A stretch of DNA of 64,000 nucleotides, from assembly GCA_020427005.1 (NCBI GenBank), contig JAGQOY010000010.1:1-64000 (forward strand). Reading direction: 5' to 3'. The notes below the pieces were generated by a model. That model was not told the origin of the DNA. It worked only from the letters and a program-made list of their open reading frames with translations, and ran no database searches. Each line of letters begins with the position of its first letter. The first letter of the stretch is position 1. The position numbers and the translations under genes are program-made. The stretch is from Planctomycetales bacterium (GTDB lineage Bacteria > Planctomycetota > Planctomycetia > Pirellulales > Pirellulaceae). Of this stretch, positions 1-15,000 are shown piece by piece.

Positions 1-2
1 CA

Positions 3-3000
3 CGACTTAACGATTCTCGCGCCGACCTGGTTGAGGACATTAACTTGGCTTTGACGCGCGCATTTGAAGCGCTGCAACGCGATGATGACCCGCATATCTC
101 GCCACTCGACCGCTTGCCAGTACGCGCCGAGTTAGTCGCGCACAATCAAGCTGTTCGACTGGTGCGAGAATTGGACGGCGGAGAGCCGCTAGTCATTTCT
201 GAATCGAACGACGCCGCTCAACGAGAGCTACATTTGCAGCAACCTGCCCCGAACGTCGCCTCGCGGGATTTACTTCGCGGCTTACTGCCACCAGAAGGTG
301 ATTTCCTAGCGATCATTATCGACGCTTTAGATGGCAACGACGAGATCATTGTCGGTCCTACAGTAACTAAGTCGGTATGGGTGGACGCCGGTAGGGGCGA
401 CGACCGAGTCGAAATCGTCTCGGGACGGCCGATTCTGATCGATCAGACAGAAGCTCGCTTCGATTCACTAGGTCGGGCATTGTCTGCCGCGCGCAACGAC
501 ACCAGGGAGACTGCATACAGCCTGACCGAGGATCCGCAGTTGGGTCCACTAGCAGGCAGCGTCGAATTGGCCGGTCTGACGATCGACAGTCCCAATGACG
601 AAGACTGGTACCGTTTCGAATTTGCCAGTGCACCTGAGGCCAGTGACTCGATCGTGCTCACGAGTCTTTCTACCGCGGACCGAATGACTATCGAAGTTTA
701 TGGCCTCGCTGACGAAAACTTGCCGGAGGACCATGAGGTCAATAGGCAGCCGTACTTGATGCGATCTTTCACTGACCTGCAGGAAGCCTTGTCGATTGAG
801 CGAGTGATCCAGCTTGCGCCGAATAGCGATTTGGGTGAACGCCCATTCTCAGCTGGCAAGCCCTATTGGGTGCGTGTCTCAACCGATCTTGTGCCGACAC
901 GCTACGAATTGTCGTTCTCGCTCAGCACTGCTGTCAGTAACAATACCGCACCTGAGTCAGCCGTGACGCTGGAGCATATTGAACGGTACACGTCTCTATC
1001 AGGATTTTCGCTGCTGAGCGAAAATGATCAGCAGTGGTTCCGCTTTGAAATGCCACAAGACGGTGGGTTGGATGATGTCATTCTGCTGAACGGGTTTACG
1101 TCCGGCCGCGCGCTGACCATTGAAGTGGTCCTTGATGAACTCGACGGCAGCGGCCAGCCAAAACGGTTCGATGCGGCAGTCGCACGCGGTACTCATTCGG
1201 CATCGGTTAGCCTTAATGGACTGCCGGCCTTGAAGGCTGACGGCCAGCGTCAAAGCTATTTCTTACGAGTAAGTAGCGATGGCCCGGCATCGTACGAGTT
1301 AGCGCCCTTGGTTGTCGATCCAGACGCGGAACCACCCGCTCCAGGCTTGCTTGTCCGCGATTTTTCCGGAGAAACAGGTCGTGTAAGCCGCGTCGATTTT
1401 TCTAACCCGCTCGTCAACGTTCGCCGCCGCGACATCATTCTGGGTGGAGAGGGCAATGATATTTTGTCCGGCGGCTCGGGAGAGGAATGGATCTTTGGTC
1501 AGGATGGAAATGACGTCCTCACCGGTGGCTACGATCGCCAAGCCGGCGACCTGCTGTGGGGTGGACCCGGCGACGATACTTTCCAAATCATTCCAGACGA
1601 TTTGCCTGTGACGAAGCCGTCATTGCGGTATGTCAATCCGAACGACCAAGTCCAGTACGTGCCGACATTTAGTGACCGTTATGACGGTGGTGAAGGAATC
1701 GATCGCGTGCTATTCCTCGGCGGGGACTTGGACGATGCTGGCGAGCCCGTGCCAGACCACGTGGCGGTACGGTTCAACACTATCTTGCACCGATATGAAT
1801 TCACGGCCCGAGTTTGGGACACAGCGAACGGCGTTTACGTAACCCATCCGTTATCTGCACCGGCCATCTTCCTGGCCACCAGCGACGAACCGAATTTCAG
1901 TATTGCCGGTGAGAATGACGATGCGAACTTTTCGGTGGAGCTCGGAGCAGACATCTTTACAGTCACACTAAGTAGGCAGGCAACGAGCGACAACACAAAC
2001 CTCTCCCACTTAGTCGACGATCTGAACAATGTGTTACGACTGGCGAAGGACTCGCAAAACCGAACGGTCAGCTTGCGAGATCGAGTTACGGTTGGCACTC
2101 AGGCCGGGCAACTGGTCTTCACTACGATCGACGTCGGTTCAGAAGCGAGTTTGCGAGTTTACGCTGTTGAGAACAGTGTCGCCAACACAGCCTTAATGCT
2201 ACGGACGGAGTCGCAAGCAACTCTTGCTGTAGGTGCGAGCGGACAGCCCGAGTTTGATCAGCACTATGCATTCTTTCAGGCCTTTGGCGTAGAAGAGTTG
2301 GTGATCGACACGCGCGGCGGTAACGACGAGGTTCATGCCGATCCGGAGTACATGATTGCTGGCAGCGAGTGGGGCATCGATCCCGAAGATCGTCCCCAAG
2401 TTGGCAATCTGTCCGATCTTACCAACGTGATTATTCTTGGCGGCGAGGGTAATGACCGCCTGTTCGGCGGTGCCGGGAATGACACGATTGATGGCGGCGA
2501 CGGACACGATTTCATCAGTGGCAATATCGGAAATGATCGACTGTTTGGCGGTCCAGGTGGCGACGTGCTCGCGGGACGCGAGACGATTGGCCAGGACGCG
2601 TATGAGTACGCAAACGCTGGCGCCATGCCCAACGATGACTCGGATTACGCAACGTTGATTGGTCCCATATCGGCTTCGTTCACTCTTTCGGGATTGACCT
2701 TCCATCAGGGCGATGCGGGTGATTGGTATCGATTCGAGCCCCCGACAGCACTGAAGCAAATCGGGGACGCCGCACAGGCCCGCGTGATCGGCTCCATGAT
2801 TACTGTCGACCAGATCCTAGACGACGGCACAGTGGGACTTCCACTGACTCATTACCTGTTTGCCGGAACACAACAAGGGGATTTGCTGCTACCGCTGGAG
2901 AACTTCCCGGGTGTTCCAGAACAATTCCTGGTGTACGTGCCCAATAACGCCGGAGCTGAATTGCAGTATCGGCTTGCATTCGATAGTAGCCTTGGCCAAA

Positions 3001-6000
3001 CAGTGGACGTCTCGGCATCGGACCTCACGTCTGCCGATGAACCGCTGCGCAACATTCCTGCGGCCAGTCCGACTGCCCGCCCTGTCGCGATTCTCCTGGG
3101 TGATATTGATGGCGATGGCTTCGACGACTTCATCTCTTCCGTCGAGGACAACGTCGGCAGTTTCATCGATTTGTTTTCCAATCCCAACTACAGGCCTGGT
3201 GTAGACGACCCGGTTAACTTCGTGCCGCCCAGCGTCGCTACAATCACCTTCGGCGCTGCGGACTTTGAGACGCGCGACCCTACAACTTTGCGCAGCGTCC
3301 GCCTGTTGCTGCCCGCGCCACTGAATATAGCCTCGACCTTCGGTAGCCGAGTTGTGGTGGGTTTGCCGGGTAACTACAACGGTGATTTGCAGGATGGTCG
3401 AACCGTCGACGACATTGCCATTGCGGTCTTCCGCGAGGAGATTCCTTCTTCTGACAATCTACTGGGAGCCCATCCCTCGTTCGCCGCACATGGTGTGTAT
3501 GTAATCCACGGATCGGCAACGGGCTGGACCGAAGATTTGAATCTACTCTACGATGCCAATTTGGTCGTCCAGGACTTTAGCCAAGAGCATCTCTCGCTAG
3601 CCAGCCCCGGTGACATCAACGGCGACGAGCTTGACGATCTGCTGATTGGCGACCCGAACTACCTGGATGGAAAAGGAGCGGTTTTCGCTGTTTTCGGCAG
3701 AGAGCTTACCGCCACTCGCCATATCGGCAGTGGCGAAACAGATGCGCGTTTCGTCGGCGAAGTGGCAGGCCAGCGATTCGGAGCAAGCATTGCGGCCATA
3801 GGCGATCAGAATAACGATGGCCTGGCCGATTTTGTCGTCTCGACTGGGGGGGCAACGCAGCAGTCACTGTACGTGTTCAATGGTTCCTCCCAATCCGATG
3901 ATACAGCCCTACCCGCGATTGCGCCACTTCGCATGTTGGCGGACATCAACCTGGAGAAACCCGCCTATTTGGTGAGCACTGGAGAAGCCGTTTTCTTTAC
4001 CGCCACTGACCCAGGGCACGGTACCGAAATCTGGCGATCGGATGGAACCCTCAGCGGGACTCGTTTGCTGCGCGATATCGTGCCGGGACCGATCTCGTCA
4101 GTAGAAGGACCGCTGGTGGCAGTGGGGAACAACGTCTTCTTTAACGCCGACGATGGGAGTGGTCGGAAACTTTGGGTCACTAACGGTTCGGAAGCCGGAA
4201 CTGTCCTAGTGTCCGGTATTGCAGCCGATTTAAGTTCGTATCATCAAGTGGGAGCCAACCTGGTTTTCAAAGCAAGTGGCGCGAACCAGCTCTGGGTGAC
4301 CAATGGGACAAGTGCCGGAACGGCAAAAATCGCAGACCGAGCGCTTAGTGGACCGGCCGTTACGACTGGCAGCAGCATCATTTTCGCCACCAGTAATTCC
4401 GAACTCTGGGCCTCTGATGGGACATTCTCGGGTTCGCGCAGATTGGCTACTTCTATCACGCCAGATCTGGGCGACAGTGTCACGATAAGTAACAAGGTTT
4501 TTTTTGGCGCGAATACACGGCAACTTTGGAGAGCCGACGCCAATTCGGCTCTCCTACTCAAAGACGGCCCAGCGACCGACTTTACCGATCCGCGAAATTT
4601 CGGCTCTTTCAAAATCCCCGTGGGCATTGCCACCTATGGCGGCAAGACAGCCGCTGTGTTCGAAATTGATGATCCCACGCCGGGCGAAATCGAAGCGTGG
4701 ATTGCATTCGCAGATCTAAACGATGTATTACCGCTTGGTCCAGAGATTCGCCCCACGGTGGGCTATGGCCCAAACTCCGCCGGGTTCGGCGAACTGTACC
4801 TGCACAGCCACGACGGAGGCGGGTCGACTTTGGAAATGTACGTCTCGGGGGTTGGTTTTACTAACACGCTTCGACCAAGCCCGACAGTGCCTTTACTTTC
4901 ACCGTATGGACTGATCGCTCAAACCAGCGGAGTCTACTTTTTTTCGAATACTAGAACCTCAACGCCACAATTCTGGGTGACGCAAGGTACCTCGGCCACA
5001 ACCGTGAAAATCGGTCAGTATTCCGCCAATGGATTTCAGGAACTCGACTCGAAGATCCTACTGTTCACAAATCAAGGAGTTCTATTCCGAATCTCAAACA
5101 AAGTAGGTGCAACCGAAACCGATAACCTCTGGTTCTATCCCTTTGGTGGAACCGCGACCAACGTCACATCACAGTCAAGTTCAAGTATTGATCTTGGAGA
5201 CGAAGTTCTGCAAATCGGCGACGTCATCTATATCCGCAGCCACGACTTAGCAAATGGTTCTTACTCATTATTTGCCTTCAACCAAATCAGCACAACAACT
5301 GCGTCTCTTGGCCAAATCATCGTTGACCCAACCTCACCGTTCGTCGCTTTGAATGGGGCACTCGTCTTTCAGTCGGCCGAGCCGGGGAAGTTCGGCCAGC
5401 TTTACCGCACGCTTGGAACAGTAGCAACGACGACACGGTTTACCGACGTCAGCCGTGGGAGCCAATCCTCACAGGGTAACCTGCCAGCTGGATCGGAGCG
5501 CATGGCCGTGGTCGGATCAGAAATTCTGTTCACGGCCAACGATGGCGTTTCCGGACCAGAACTCTGGGCAAGCGACGGTCAAGCGATTGGAACAGCCCTG
5601 GTCAGTGATCTGAAACCCGGCCCGCTAGGCTCTACGCCGCGAATGCTCACTGCCGCCGGACAGAAGGTATTCTTCGAAAACTCGTCGAACGCCCAGGTGT
5701 ACGTCGTCGATAGGCCGTCCAACAATCCTGTTTCGATTTTTTCTCTGCCTTCATCGAGCTGGTCGGTAAGCGACATCGTACCCAGCGGAGCAACCAACGA
5801 AGTCTACATCGCGGCCGACGCCAACGACGGCAGCAGCGCCCGACTCTGGCGTACTGACGGCACCACGACGTTGACGATTGCTCTTCCCGTTGGCATTAAG
5901 CAGATTTCACAGCTTACCATTTCCAACGGAACTCTCTTTTTCCTGGACGACGGCGACTCGCTCACTGGTTCCGGCAGGCTGTATTCGGTCACCAATGATA

Positions 6001-9000
6001 CGCCTACTCAGCTCACGCAGGTCGCCGCCCATGGAAGCAAACTGGTCGATGCCGACGGAGTTTTGTTTTATGTTGGCGGCGTAACTGCAGCCGGATACGA
6101 AATCAGGCGCATGGACCGCACTAACCCGGTGGCGGTTGTTTCAGCCCCGGGCATAACCGCCAGTTTGGCCGAATTAACTTATGCTCGAGGTCGGCTGTTC
6201 TTTTCGAACGGGCAACAACTGTTGAGCATGGACATCGCGACGGAACAAGCCATTACAGTTGCAGATGTTATTGCAACTCGTCTGGCGTCTGTGAACGACG
6301 TGTTGATGTTCGTCGGAGAGACACCATCGCTGGGGCAGGAAATCTGGCAAAGCGATGGAACTCGTGGCGGGACGTTCCCACTGAAGGTGATTCGAGCTGA
6401 CAAAGGAAGGCTGGAAAGTTCAACAACGCCGACAGCGTTTGTGGAGTACGACGGTGGCTTCGCCGTGTTCGCAGACGATGGGCTGCACGGAATCGAGCCC
6501 TGGGTTGGCCAACCCAGCCATGTACTACAGCTGGCGGGAAAAATTACGTTACCTTCTGACGTCACCAGCGCATCAGTCACGACTACTTTGAATCCCGATC
6601 GGTCCGGCGGAGACCTGAACGGTGATGGCTTGCCAGACTTGGCGTTTACCATGACGGCTGCAACAGAAACCGAAGTTGTGGTGGTTGCTGGCGGAACTCA
6701 TCTTGCGTCAACTTCGAGCCTAGATTCGTTGGTAGGTATCACAAAGGCTTCGCGTTTCCCCATCCACGCGAGTTTGAGTGAGGACACATTTACCGTGCCC
6801 CAAGTCGTCAGTGCGCTAGGCGACGTAAACGGTGACGGATTAACTGATCTAGGAGTGGTGCAGTACGAAGAGCGTGCCCGCATTGATAACTCAGCCCCAG
6901 GTGGCGTTGTGCCATCAACATTTGCTGTACACGAAGTTTATCTGGGCCGCCAAGGCAATCTGCCGGATCTGAGTCGCCCCGACTTCGTCCTCCGCTCCAA
7001 TTCGGCCGCTGAATCGTTTGTAACTTCTGCAGCGGGCTTTTCGGCCTTGGGGAATATCGACAGTGACCCAAGCTCAGAATATGGGCTTGCCAACGCGGTT
7101 GGCGGTGTCCTGCACGTGTTTGGCCAACATATTCTTGAACCATCCATGGCGAGCGGCAGCGGAGCGCAGCCTCAGCCAATCGAAGCTTACAGATTTGAAC
7201 TCGCCACTCCGCTCCCACTGCGCGACCCCGCAGAATCGACTGCAACTGAAAAAGTCGATCTGCGCGACCGTGTGCCGGCATTGTCTACGTTCGAGATCAT
7301 CGAAGGACAAACCAGTGGAGCGCAACTCTCGGAAATCCGATCGGCCGGTGACCTAAACGGAGACGAGTTTGAAGATTTCATATTGGCTGGAAACGGCCAG
7401 GCTTATATTGCGTTTGGCCCGTTGATACTTGATGGTGTTACTTCACCCACATCCCTCATTACTATTCCGCTGAGCGCAGCCGATAACTTCGGTTTACCTG
7501 CGCTGCGAATGGGAGACATTAACGGCGACCGCTTAGACGATCTGGTCCTCGTTACTAATACGCAGGTCAACGTCGTTTTCGGCGGACCGAACATCGTGAA
7601 CAAGCTTTCGAGCCACACGGTGGACCGCGTCATCAATTTGCCAGCCGCAGGTAATTATGAAGTCCACGTCCTTAATTGGGACGGTGTAGCCGGCGACGGG
7701 AAAACATATGGTGACGTGGCGGTCGTGCCGGCGATTCAAGGTACGACCGGCGAAACATTGATATTCTCCGGTCAAACTTTAACTAGCGCAGCCGGGCCAT
7801 TCAGTTCCGCCAACGCGATGCTCAGAATCGGTAGCGCTGCCACGGATTCGCCCGTTGATGCACTTGCCGCCTTGTTTGGCCCCGTTTCAGTAGTCGGTAC
7901 GCCAGATAGTCTGGTTTCCTTGGTGGCCGGCGATTTGAATGGCGATGGCTTAGAGGATCTCTTGCTGGCCAATTCGAGTTTTGTCATTGCAGCAGGCACG
8001 ACGACGAATGCTTCAGATTACGAAGGCTATTCCATCGGGCGTGTTTATGCGTTTCTAGGACGTACCGGCGCAAGTGGTTTGCTCCGACGTGACCAGGCGG
8101 ATCGAATTGATCAAGGATTCTACTTAGGTGCGGGGCTGTTCTCGCTGGGGGATCTGAACTCAGACGGCTACGACGATTTTGCGACAACGCGAGGCCGCGA
8201 GGGGGCAGGCGATTTGAGCGGTAGCGTCTTTGTCAGCTACGGCGGTCCCATCGAGCTGGCCGGGGGCGGAACGCGCAGACTCGTCGGGGAAGTTTTCCGC
8301 GCCGACTTTGCTAACACATCCGGTGACAATGCCTGGACCGTCAATAACGCAGTCGGCTCGGGACTTTGGGCGAGAGGAACATTGGATGCGTATGCCTCTG
8401 GTAATCAGAACTACGCCTTCGCGGATGCTACTGGAAAGTATGTTGGTGGTTCCAGAACAGGCTACCTAACTTCACCGGTAGTCTCGCTTCAGTCACTGGA
8501 TAGCGCGACGTTGTCGTTTAACTACCTGCTGCAAACCGAAGGCACTTTCTTGCAGGGGACTCCAGACAAGGCGCGCGTCTTGGTTTCGGTCGATGGCGGA
8601 GGATTCAATCTACTGCCAGGTGCGACCAATGAGGGTGGTGGTCGTTTCATCGATCCAACGACCACAACAACCAACCAATGGCGTCACATCGAGTTTGATC
8701 TGGCAAACTTTGTTGGGCATTCGGTGCAATTTCGCTTTGAGTTTCAGAGCGACGCTACGTTTAACAGCTTCAAAGGTTGGCGCATCGACGATGTAATCGT
8801 GCGGACAGACCGTCCGGGGCAAGTGCTGTCACGCCAAAGTATCAGTGGTAGCGTATTCATGGACGGTCCGCTGTACGTTACCGCTAGCGACTTTGACAAC
8901 GATGGTCGACCGGATCTAGCGGTAGGTGAAACCGAACGAAACATATTCTACGAATTCCGCCGCGCGGACGGTTCCGTCTCGCGCATACCATTGTCAAGTG

Positions 9001-12000
9001 ACCAGCGAGGTCAAGTTAGCTTGATTTGGTCGGTCGCTGACCAACCTGCGCAGATTAATTTAGCCGCGATTCCCTCTTCTCAATCAACGCGAGGCCAAAC
9101 TGAATTTGATCAGCTGGGCGTGCTATCAACCACACCCGCGTTAGACGTTGACGGCGACGGGAGACAGGATCTCGTGGTGGGTGCCCTGGCGGCGGATGTA
9201 GTTACCACTCAAATCCTCGACGCCGCTGGTCGCATCTATGTGTTGCCTGGCGAATATGGAGTACGAATCGACACGTCCGCGATCGAGGCCGAAGTGCTAT
9301 CCAATCTATCGATTACCGGTAGTGGAAGCTTTTTAGTGGAGCGGGGACGGCCAGGGCCAATCGTGTTCCCAGCTCCCGTCACCAACAATCCTGCGACTGC
9401 TTTCACGCTGACTGATAGCCAGCTCGAACGTTGGTACCAGTTTGCCACGTTGGGCGATGGTCGGATGGGAGATTTCATCTATGTGCGACCCGGCGATCGT
9501 AGCTTTGACGCCGAGCTCTTTGATGTCTTGCAATCCGACTTGCAAACTACGCTGTATGACGGGCAGGGACGCCTAATCAAACGTGGCAACACTTTGCTCG
9601 ACCTCCGCGGCTTGGTGGCCGGCACTTACTTTCTTAGCGTTGGGGCTGTAGCACCCACTAATGGATTGACGTTGCAAATCGAAATCGACGCGCCAACTGC
9701 AGGTTCGTTGAATTCGCTGACGGATTTCGATGAGATCCATGGTGGAGATGGCCGCGATTCGATATTAGGTAACGAGGGATTGGACCGGTTGCTTGGCGAA
9801 GGCGGCGCGGACTACTTTGTCGCCTCTGGTTTGGAAGTCCGAGATTTTGGTGACGGTGGACTGTCACAAGAAACATTGATACCAGCGAACGGCATTACTG
9901 AGCCCGCTCGTGTTGTGATCGATCCGATCATCACCGCTGCAGATATTCCCGACCCGGCTTTGTTTAGACTTATCGCCTTAGAAATTGGTATTCCAGTGAC
10001 TGGCGGCTCGTCGCCGGTTATCTCCCGTGAGTTCCTAGCCAGCGAAGTTGCTGAGATCACGCGAATGAGTGCGCCCGAGCACGGGGTAAGCGACATCGCA
10101 AGTACGGTGGGAATCCAGTTGCTGACAGGACTGCGAGAACTTGATCTAAGCGGCAATGCCGTTGAGGACTTGGGGCTGTTGAAGCCTGGCATCGAAAACG
10201 GAAAACCCGTTGGCGCACCACACCTTGAGTTGTTGAAGATTGATCAAATTCCATCTAACGTCTTTGCAACCGTGCCAAGTCTCCCGGAGCTTCGCTGGCT
10301 CAGCTATGACCAAGAGATTGACCTGACGCTCTCGCAAGGGCCGATCGCTTATTATCGGTTCAATGAAACCTCAGGTCCAACAGCCGTCGACTGGTCGCCG
10401 AACGGCAATCATGGCACGCTTGTCGGTTCCGTTATTCCTGGCGCAGAAGGACCACTCGCCATTGGCAGCGACCCGGGATATCAGTTCAGTGGTGGCCAAG
10501 TCCAGATTCCGGTACCGCAAATCGATAGTCAAACCAATGGAGTCAATACCGTTTCGTTCTGGATGTTTTGGGATGGGACAAATCGTGTCGTCCCCTTCGC
10601 CATCGGCAATTACTACTTGCTTTACTTTGACGATGTGACCGGTTCGTTCGGGTTCAATACACGCAGCGGAGATATGTACGCTACTCCGTATTCAGGTCTG
10701 AGCTATCGTTGGGTGCATGTGGTTGCGGAATTCCACAACAACGACGTTGCACGCAATCGTTTGTTTATCGATGGTGTCGAGCGATCGTTGAGTCAGCTGA
10801 GAGGTACTCCGACGAACGCCGATGCTGTAGCCCAGACCACCGCATATGTCAGCGGCGTGGGAAATCGCAGCGACATCCGATTTACCGGCCAGATCGACCA
10901 CGTTGCAGTTTTCAATCGGCCGCTGGCTGCTGCGGAAATCGCAGCGCAGTTCGATGAGATGCAGCGACTTGTACTCGAGCAAACCGATCTGAGTACTCTA
11001 CCTGATTGGCCTGAATTGCGTGCGCTCAGCCTGACCGGCGTCGCGCTTTCATCTGCAGGCCTTGCCGCGCTTGATGACGGAAGCGAACTTGCTCAAAGGC
11101 TGCCCAAGCTTGAACAACTGCACCTAAACGGTACGGGCATTGTCGATGTTACGCCGCTGGCGGCCTTGTCTTCATTGAAAACGCTTGATCTTAGCGATAA
11201 TCGTATTCGTTCTATTGAACCCCTCGCGGGAACCTGGGTGATCGATAACGCGTTCGACACAACCTATGATCGGGAGACTGTGTCGGCGGCAGCTTTAGCA
11301 TTGAGTGGCCCCGTTTCCTTCCGAGCACCGGACGCGACGTTTCCAAATGGTCTTGCCGGGACGCATTCTGGCGGCACCAATATAGTCGGCGTGGGAGGTA
11401 GCGGTGGCGTTACCGATCCAAACACAGCCCGCCGTCAATACAGCTACGTGATGTTTTACCAGCTGCCGGACATTGCGTCATGGCAGACCGTTGCTGATGC
11501 TCAGCTAACACTTAACGTTGGCGATCAAGTCAGTAGCCCCGTGTATGGATTTGATCTCGATCTCTATGGCCTGGGCTTCGTCAGCGATCCAACTTTGTCG
11601 GTGGAATGGCAATTTGCGGGCGCGGAAGACACGCGGACCGGAAGCGAATTAGGAACCGGCATTGGTTCTTCGAGGGTCACCAAGCTAGCCGATTCATTCA
11701 TAGCAGAAGGTACTGAGTTCACGAATGTGTCTTTGTCAGACAGTGACCTGGCCCGCTTTATCAGATCGCTTTACGCAGCAGGAGCTCGCGGAGGAGACTA
11801 TGCTGTAATTCGCCTGAACATGAACGCGAATATCCCGCCGGAGGTCAATGGAACACCTTATTGGATCATGGGTGCTGATAGTAGTCACACTCTGATATTT
11901 ACCATTCAAAGTTCATCTAACCCCTACCGCGAAATTGGCTCTGGTTGGACAGGCAATATCAATTCTGGCGCATTTGACTCCGATTATCGGGTCGCTCCAC

Positions 12001-15000
12001 AATCGATCACCGGAGCGATGACGCAATTTGAGTTCAGCGGTCTGACTCCGGGACAATACTCGGTTCTTGCAACCTGGCCTGAACATGAGACTCGTGCCAA
12101 TGCGGTTACAATCGCTGCGGCCAGCCCGGTTCAAATTCTTGATACCCAGAGTTTGGGCAGCGAGTTCACGGTCCTTAAGCCGCCGGCAGCCGATTTAGTG
12201 CCGCCGACAGTCGTTGCGTTGACACCGACGAATGATAGCGTGGCAGTGCCAGTCGATTCAAGCTTAGTGCTCAGTTTTGATGAACCCGTACAAAAAGGGA
12301 CGGGAAGTTTCCTCATCAAGCGACTTGGGGACCATACTACTGCCGTTACGATCGACGTTGCATCGAAGAATGTCACCATTTCCGACAGGCTGGTAACAAT
12401 CCGGCCACCGAATCAACTTGGACCTTCGACGGAATACTATCTGAGCATCCCTGGCGGTGTCATTAACGACCTAGCCGGTAACAACTTTGTGGGATACGCC
12501 GATGCGACCAGCTGGAGTTTCGAAACTGGCACCAGTGTTCAATACTCAAATACTTATTTGTCCGCTAATCCCACGCCCCAAATCGGAGTTGGGCAAGGTT
12601 ACAGTGTCGCGACCAGTGCTCAGTATCACGTGGTCGGTGCGCCTTTCGCTGACATCGGAGGGTTTATCAATAGTGGTGTGGTGAAGGTCTATGATGCAGT
12701 CACCCAACACCTGCTTGCCACACTCTACAATCCAACGCCTGCGGGTGGGGACAGCTTTGGCACATCCGTAGCAATCTCAGGCGACAAGGTCGTTGTTGGG
12801 GCCCACCTGGATGACGGATTATGGGCGAACTCCGGTTCCGTGTATGTTTATGACCTGACGTCGTCCTCGCCCGAAATTCCAATTCTCACCCTGAACAATC
12901 CGGAACCAGCATCGGACGATTACTTTGGGTTTGCTGTTGCGTTGTTCGGTAATAGCTTGGTGGTTGGTGCAAGCCGCGATGATGCGGGAGCTACCGATGC
13001 GGGCACTGTCTATGTCTACGACTTGGCTTCCGCCACGCCAAGCGTGCCGGTTACCATACTGAACAATCCGACGCCGGCCAGTGGTGACTATTTTGGCTCT
13101 TCTTTGTCGGTATTCGGCAGCAAGATCGTTGTTGGGGCATACCAAGATGATACGGGAGCGAGCGACGCAGGTTCCGCGTACGTTTATGACCTAGAATCCG
13201 CAACACCCGGTACGCCCGTCGCCACCTTGAGCAATCCAACACCTGCAGTTAACGAATATTTTGGATACTCTGTTTCCATTTCAAGTAGCGTTATCGTTGT
13301 TGGAGCCTACTGGGATAACACCATAGCTCCGTTTGCAGGATCGGCTTACGTATTTGACCTGCAGTCTGCAACATTAAGTACACCGGCTATCACGTTAAGC
13401 AATCCAGCACTTACTGCAGACTTCTTTGGCTACTCCGTAGCAGCGTCAGACAGATACGTGCTGGTCGGAGCGCGCTATGGCGACAACGGCTTGGCAGATG
13501 CAGGTGCAGCGCATTTGTATGATCTACTCTCAGCGACGCCGTCCACACCCATCGCATCATTCGACAACCCGACGCCGTCAGCGTCAGATGCTTTCGGCGC
13601 TTCCGTTTCCGTGTTTGGTACGACTGTTTTAGTGGGCGCTTTCGGAGATGGCTCGAACGCGTCTGGAGCGGGCTCGGCCTACGTGTTTGATATTGCTTCG
13701 GCAACTCCCCATCTGGCAATCGCAACCCTGAACAGTCCGACGGCGACTACGCTCGATAATTTCGGTAATTCAGTGGCCGTTTCCGACAGCTTAATCGTGG
13801 TGGGTGCGCACAAAGATGATTCCGGGGCTACCGATACAGGGGCCGTCTATGTTTATGGCTTAAATTTAGGTTTGCAGGGAGCACCACTTGCGGTATTGAA
13901 TAATCCAAAGCTGGGTAGCGATGACCGCTTTGGAGCTTCGGTAGCTGCTTCGGGAGGCTATGTCGTCGTCGGGGCCTGGCAAGATGATACGGGTGCATCC
14001 AACGCAGGTCGGGCCTACGTTTACGATATTTTCTCAGCCACGCCAAGCACTCCAATTGTCGTCCTGAACAACCCGTCTCCGGCGAGTAACGACTATTTCG
14101 GTATTTCTGTAGCGGTGTCAGGTAGCAAGGTCGTCGTTGGAGCGTCCAGGGATGACACTGGCGCAACCGACGCCGGATCTACCTATGTCTACGACTTAGC
14201 ATCAGCCACGCCTGGAATTCCCGTTGCGATATTAAACAACCCGTCGCCAACCAATTTCGATGAATTCGGCACTGCGGTGGCTGTGGCTGACAACTTCGTT
14301 GTGGTTGGAACGCCATGGGATGATACAGGTGCTCCCAATGCTGGCACGGCCTATGTTTACAACATAGCATCGGCGACACCAACTGCACCGATAGCTGTCC
14401 TAAACAATCCAACTCCAGCGGATCGGGATTTGTTTGGAAACGCAGTGTCATTGTCAAAGGGCGTCGTTGTGGTTGGTGCTTACAGCGATGACACCGGTGC
14501 CAGCGATTCGGGTGCCGCTTACGTGTATGACTTGATGTCGGCAACGCCAGCTACCGCAATTCTCACGCTGATTAATCCTTCGCCAGCAGCAAACGATAAC
14601 TTCGGGGCTTCCGTCGCGGTATCGGACAGCACGATCGTAGTTGGAGCTTATTTGGATGACACCGGGGCCGCCAACGCCGGTTCTGCATACGTCTACGACC
14701 TGACTTCCGCGACGCCCGCTGCACCACTCGTCACACTAAACAATCCCTCACCAGCAAGCTTCGATCAGTTCGGATTCTCAGGAGCCGTTTCGGGCGGCAA
14801 GATCGTAATTGGAGCAAACCAGGACGACTCCCAGAACCTTGATCAGGGAGCGGTCTACATGTTTCTGCTGAGCGACTATGGCGACGCACCACTACCCTAT
14901 GCCACCACAAAACAAGAAAACGGTGCAAGCCATGTTGCTGGAGGTCCAATTATCGGGATTAGCCGTGACATCGAGGCAAACGGAATTCACTCGAGTACCT

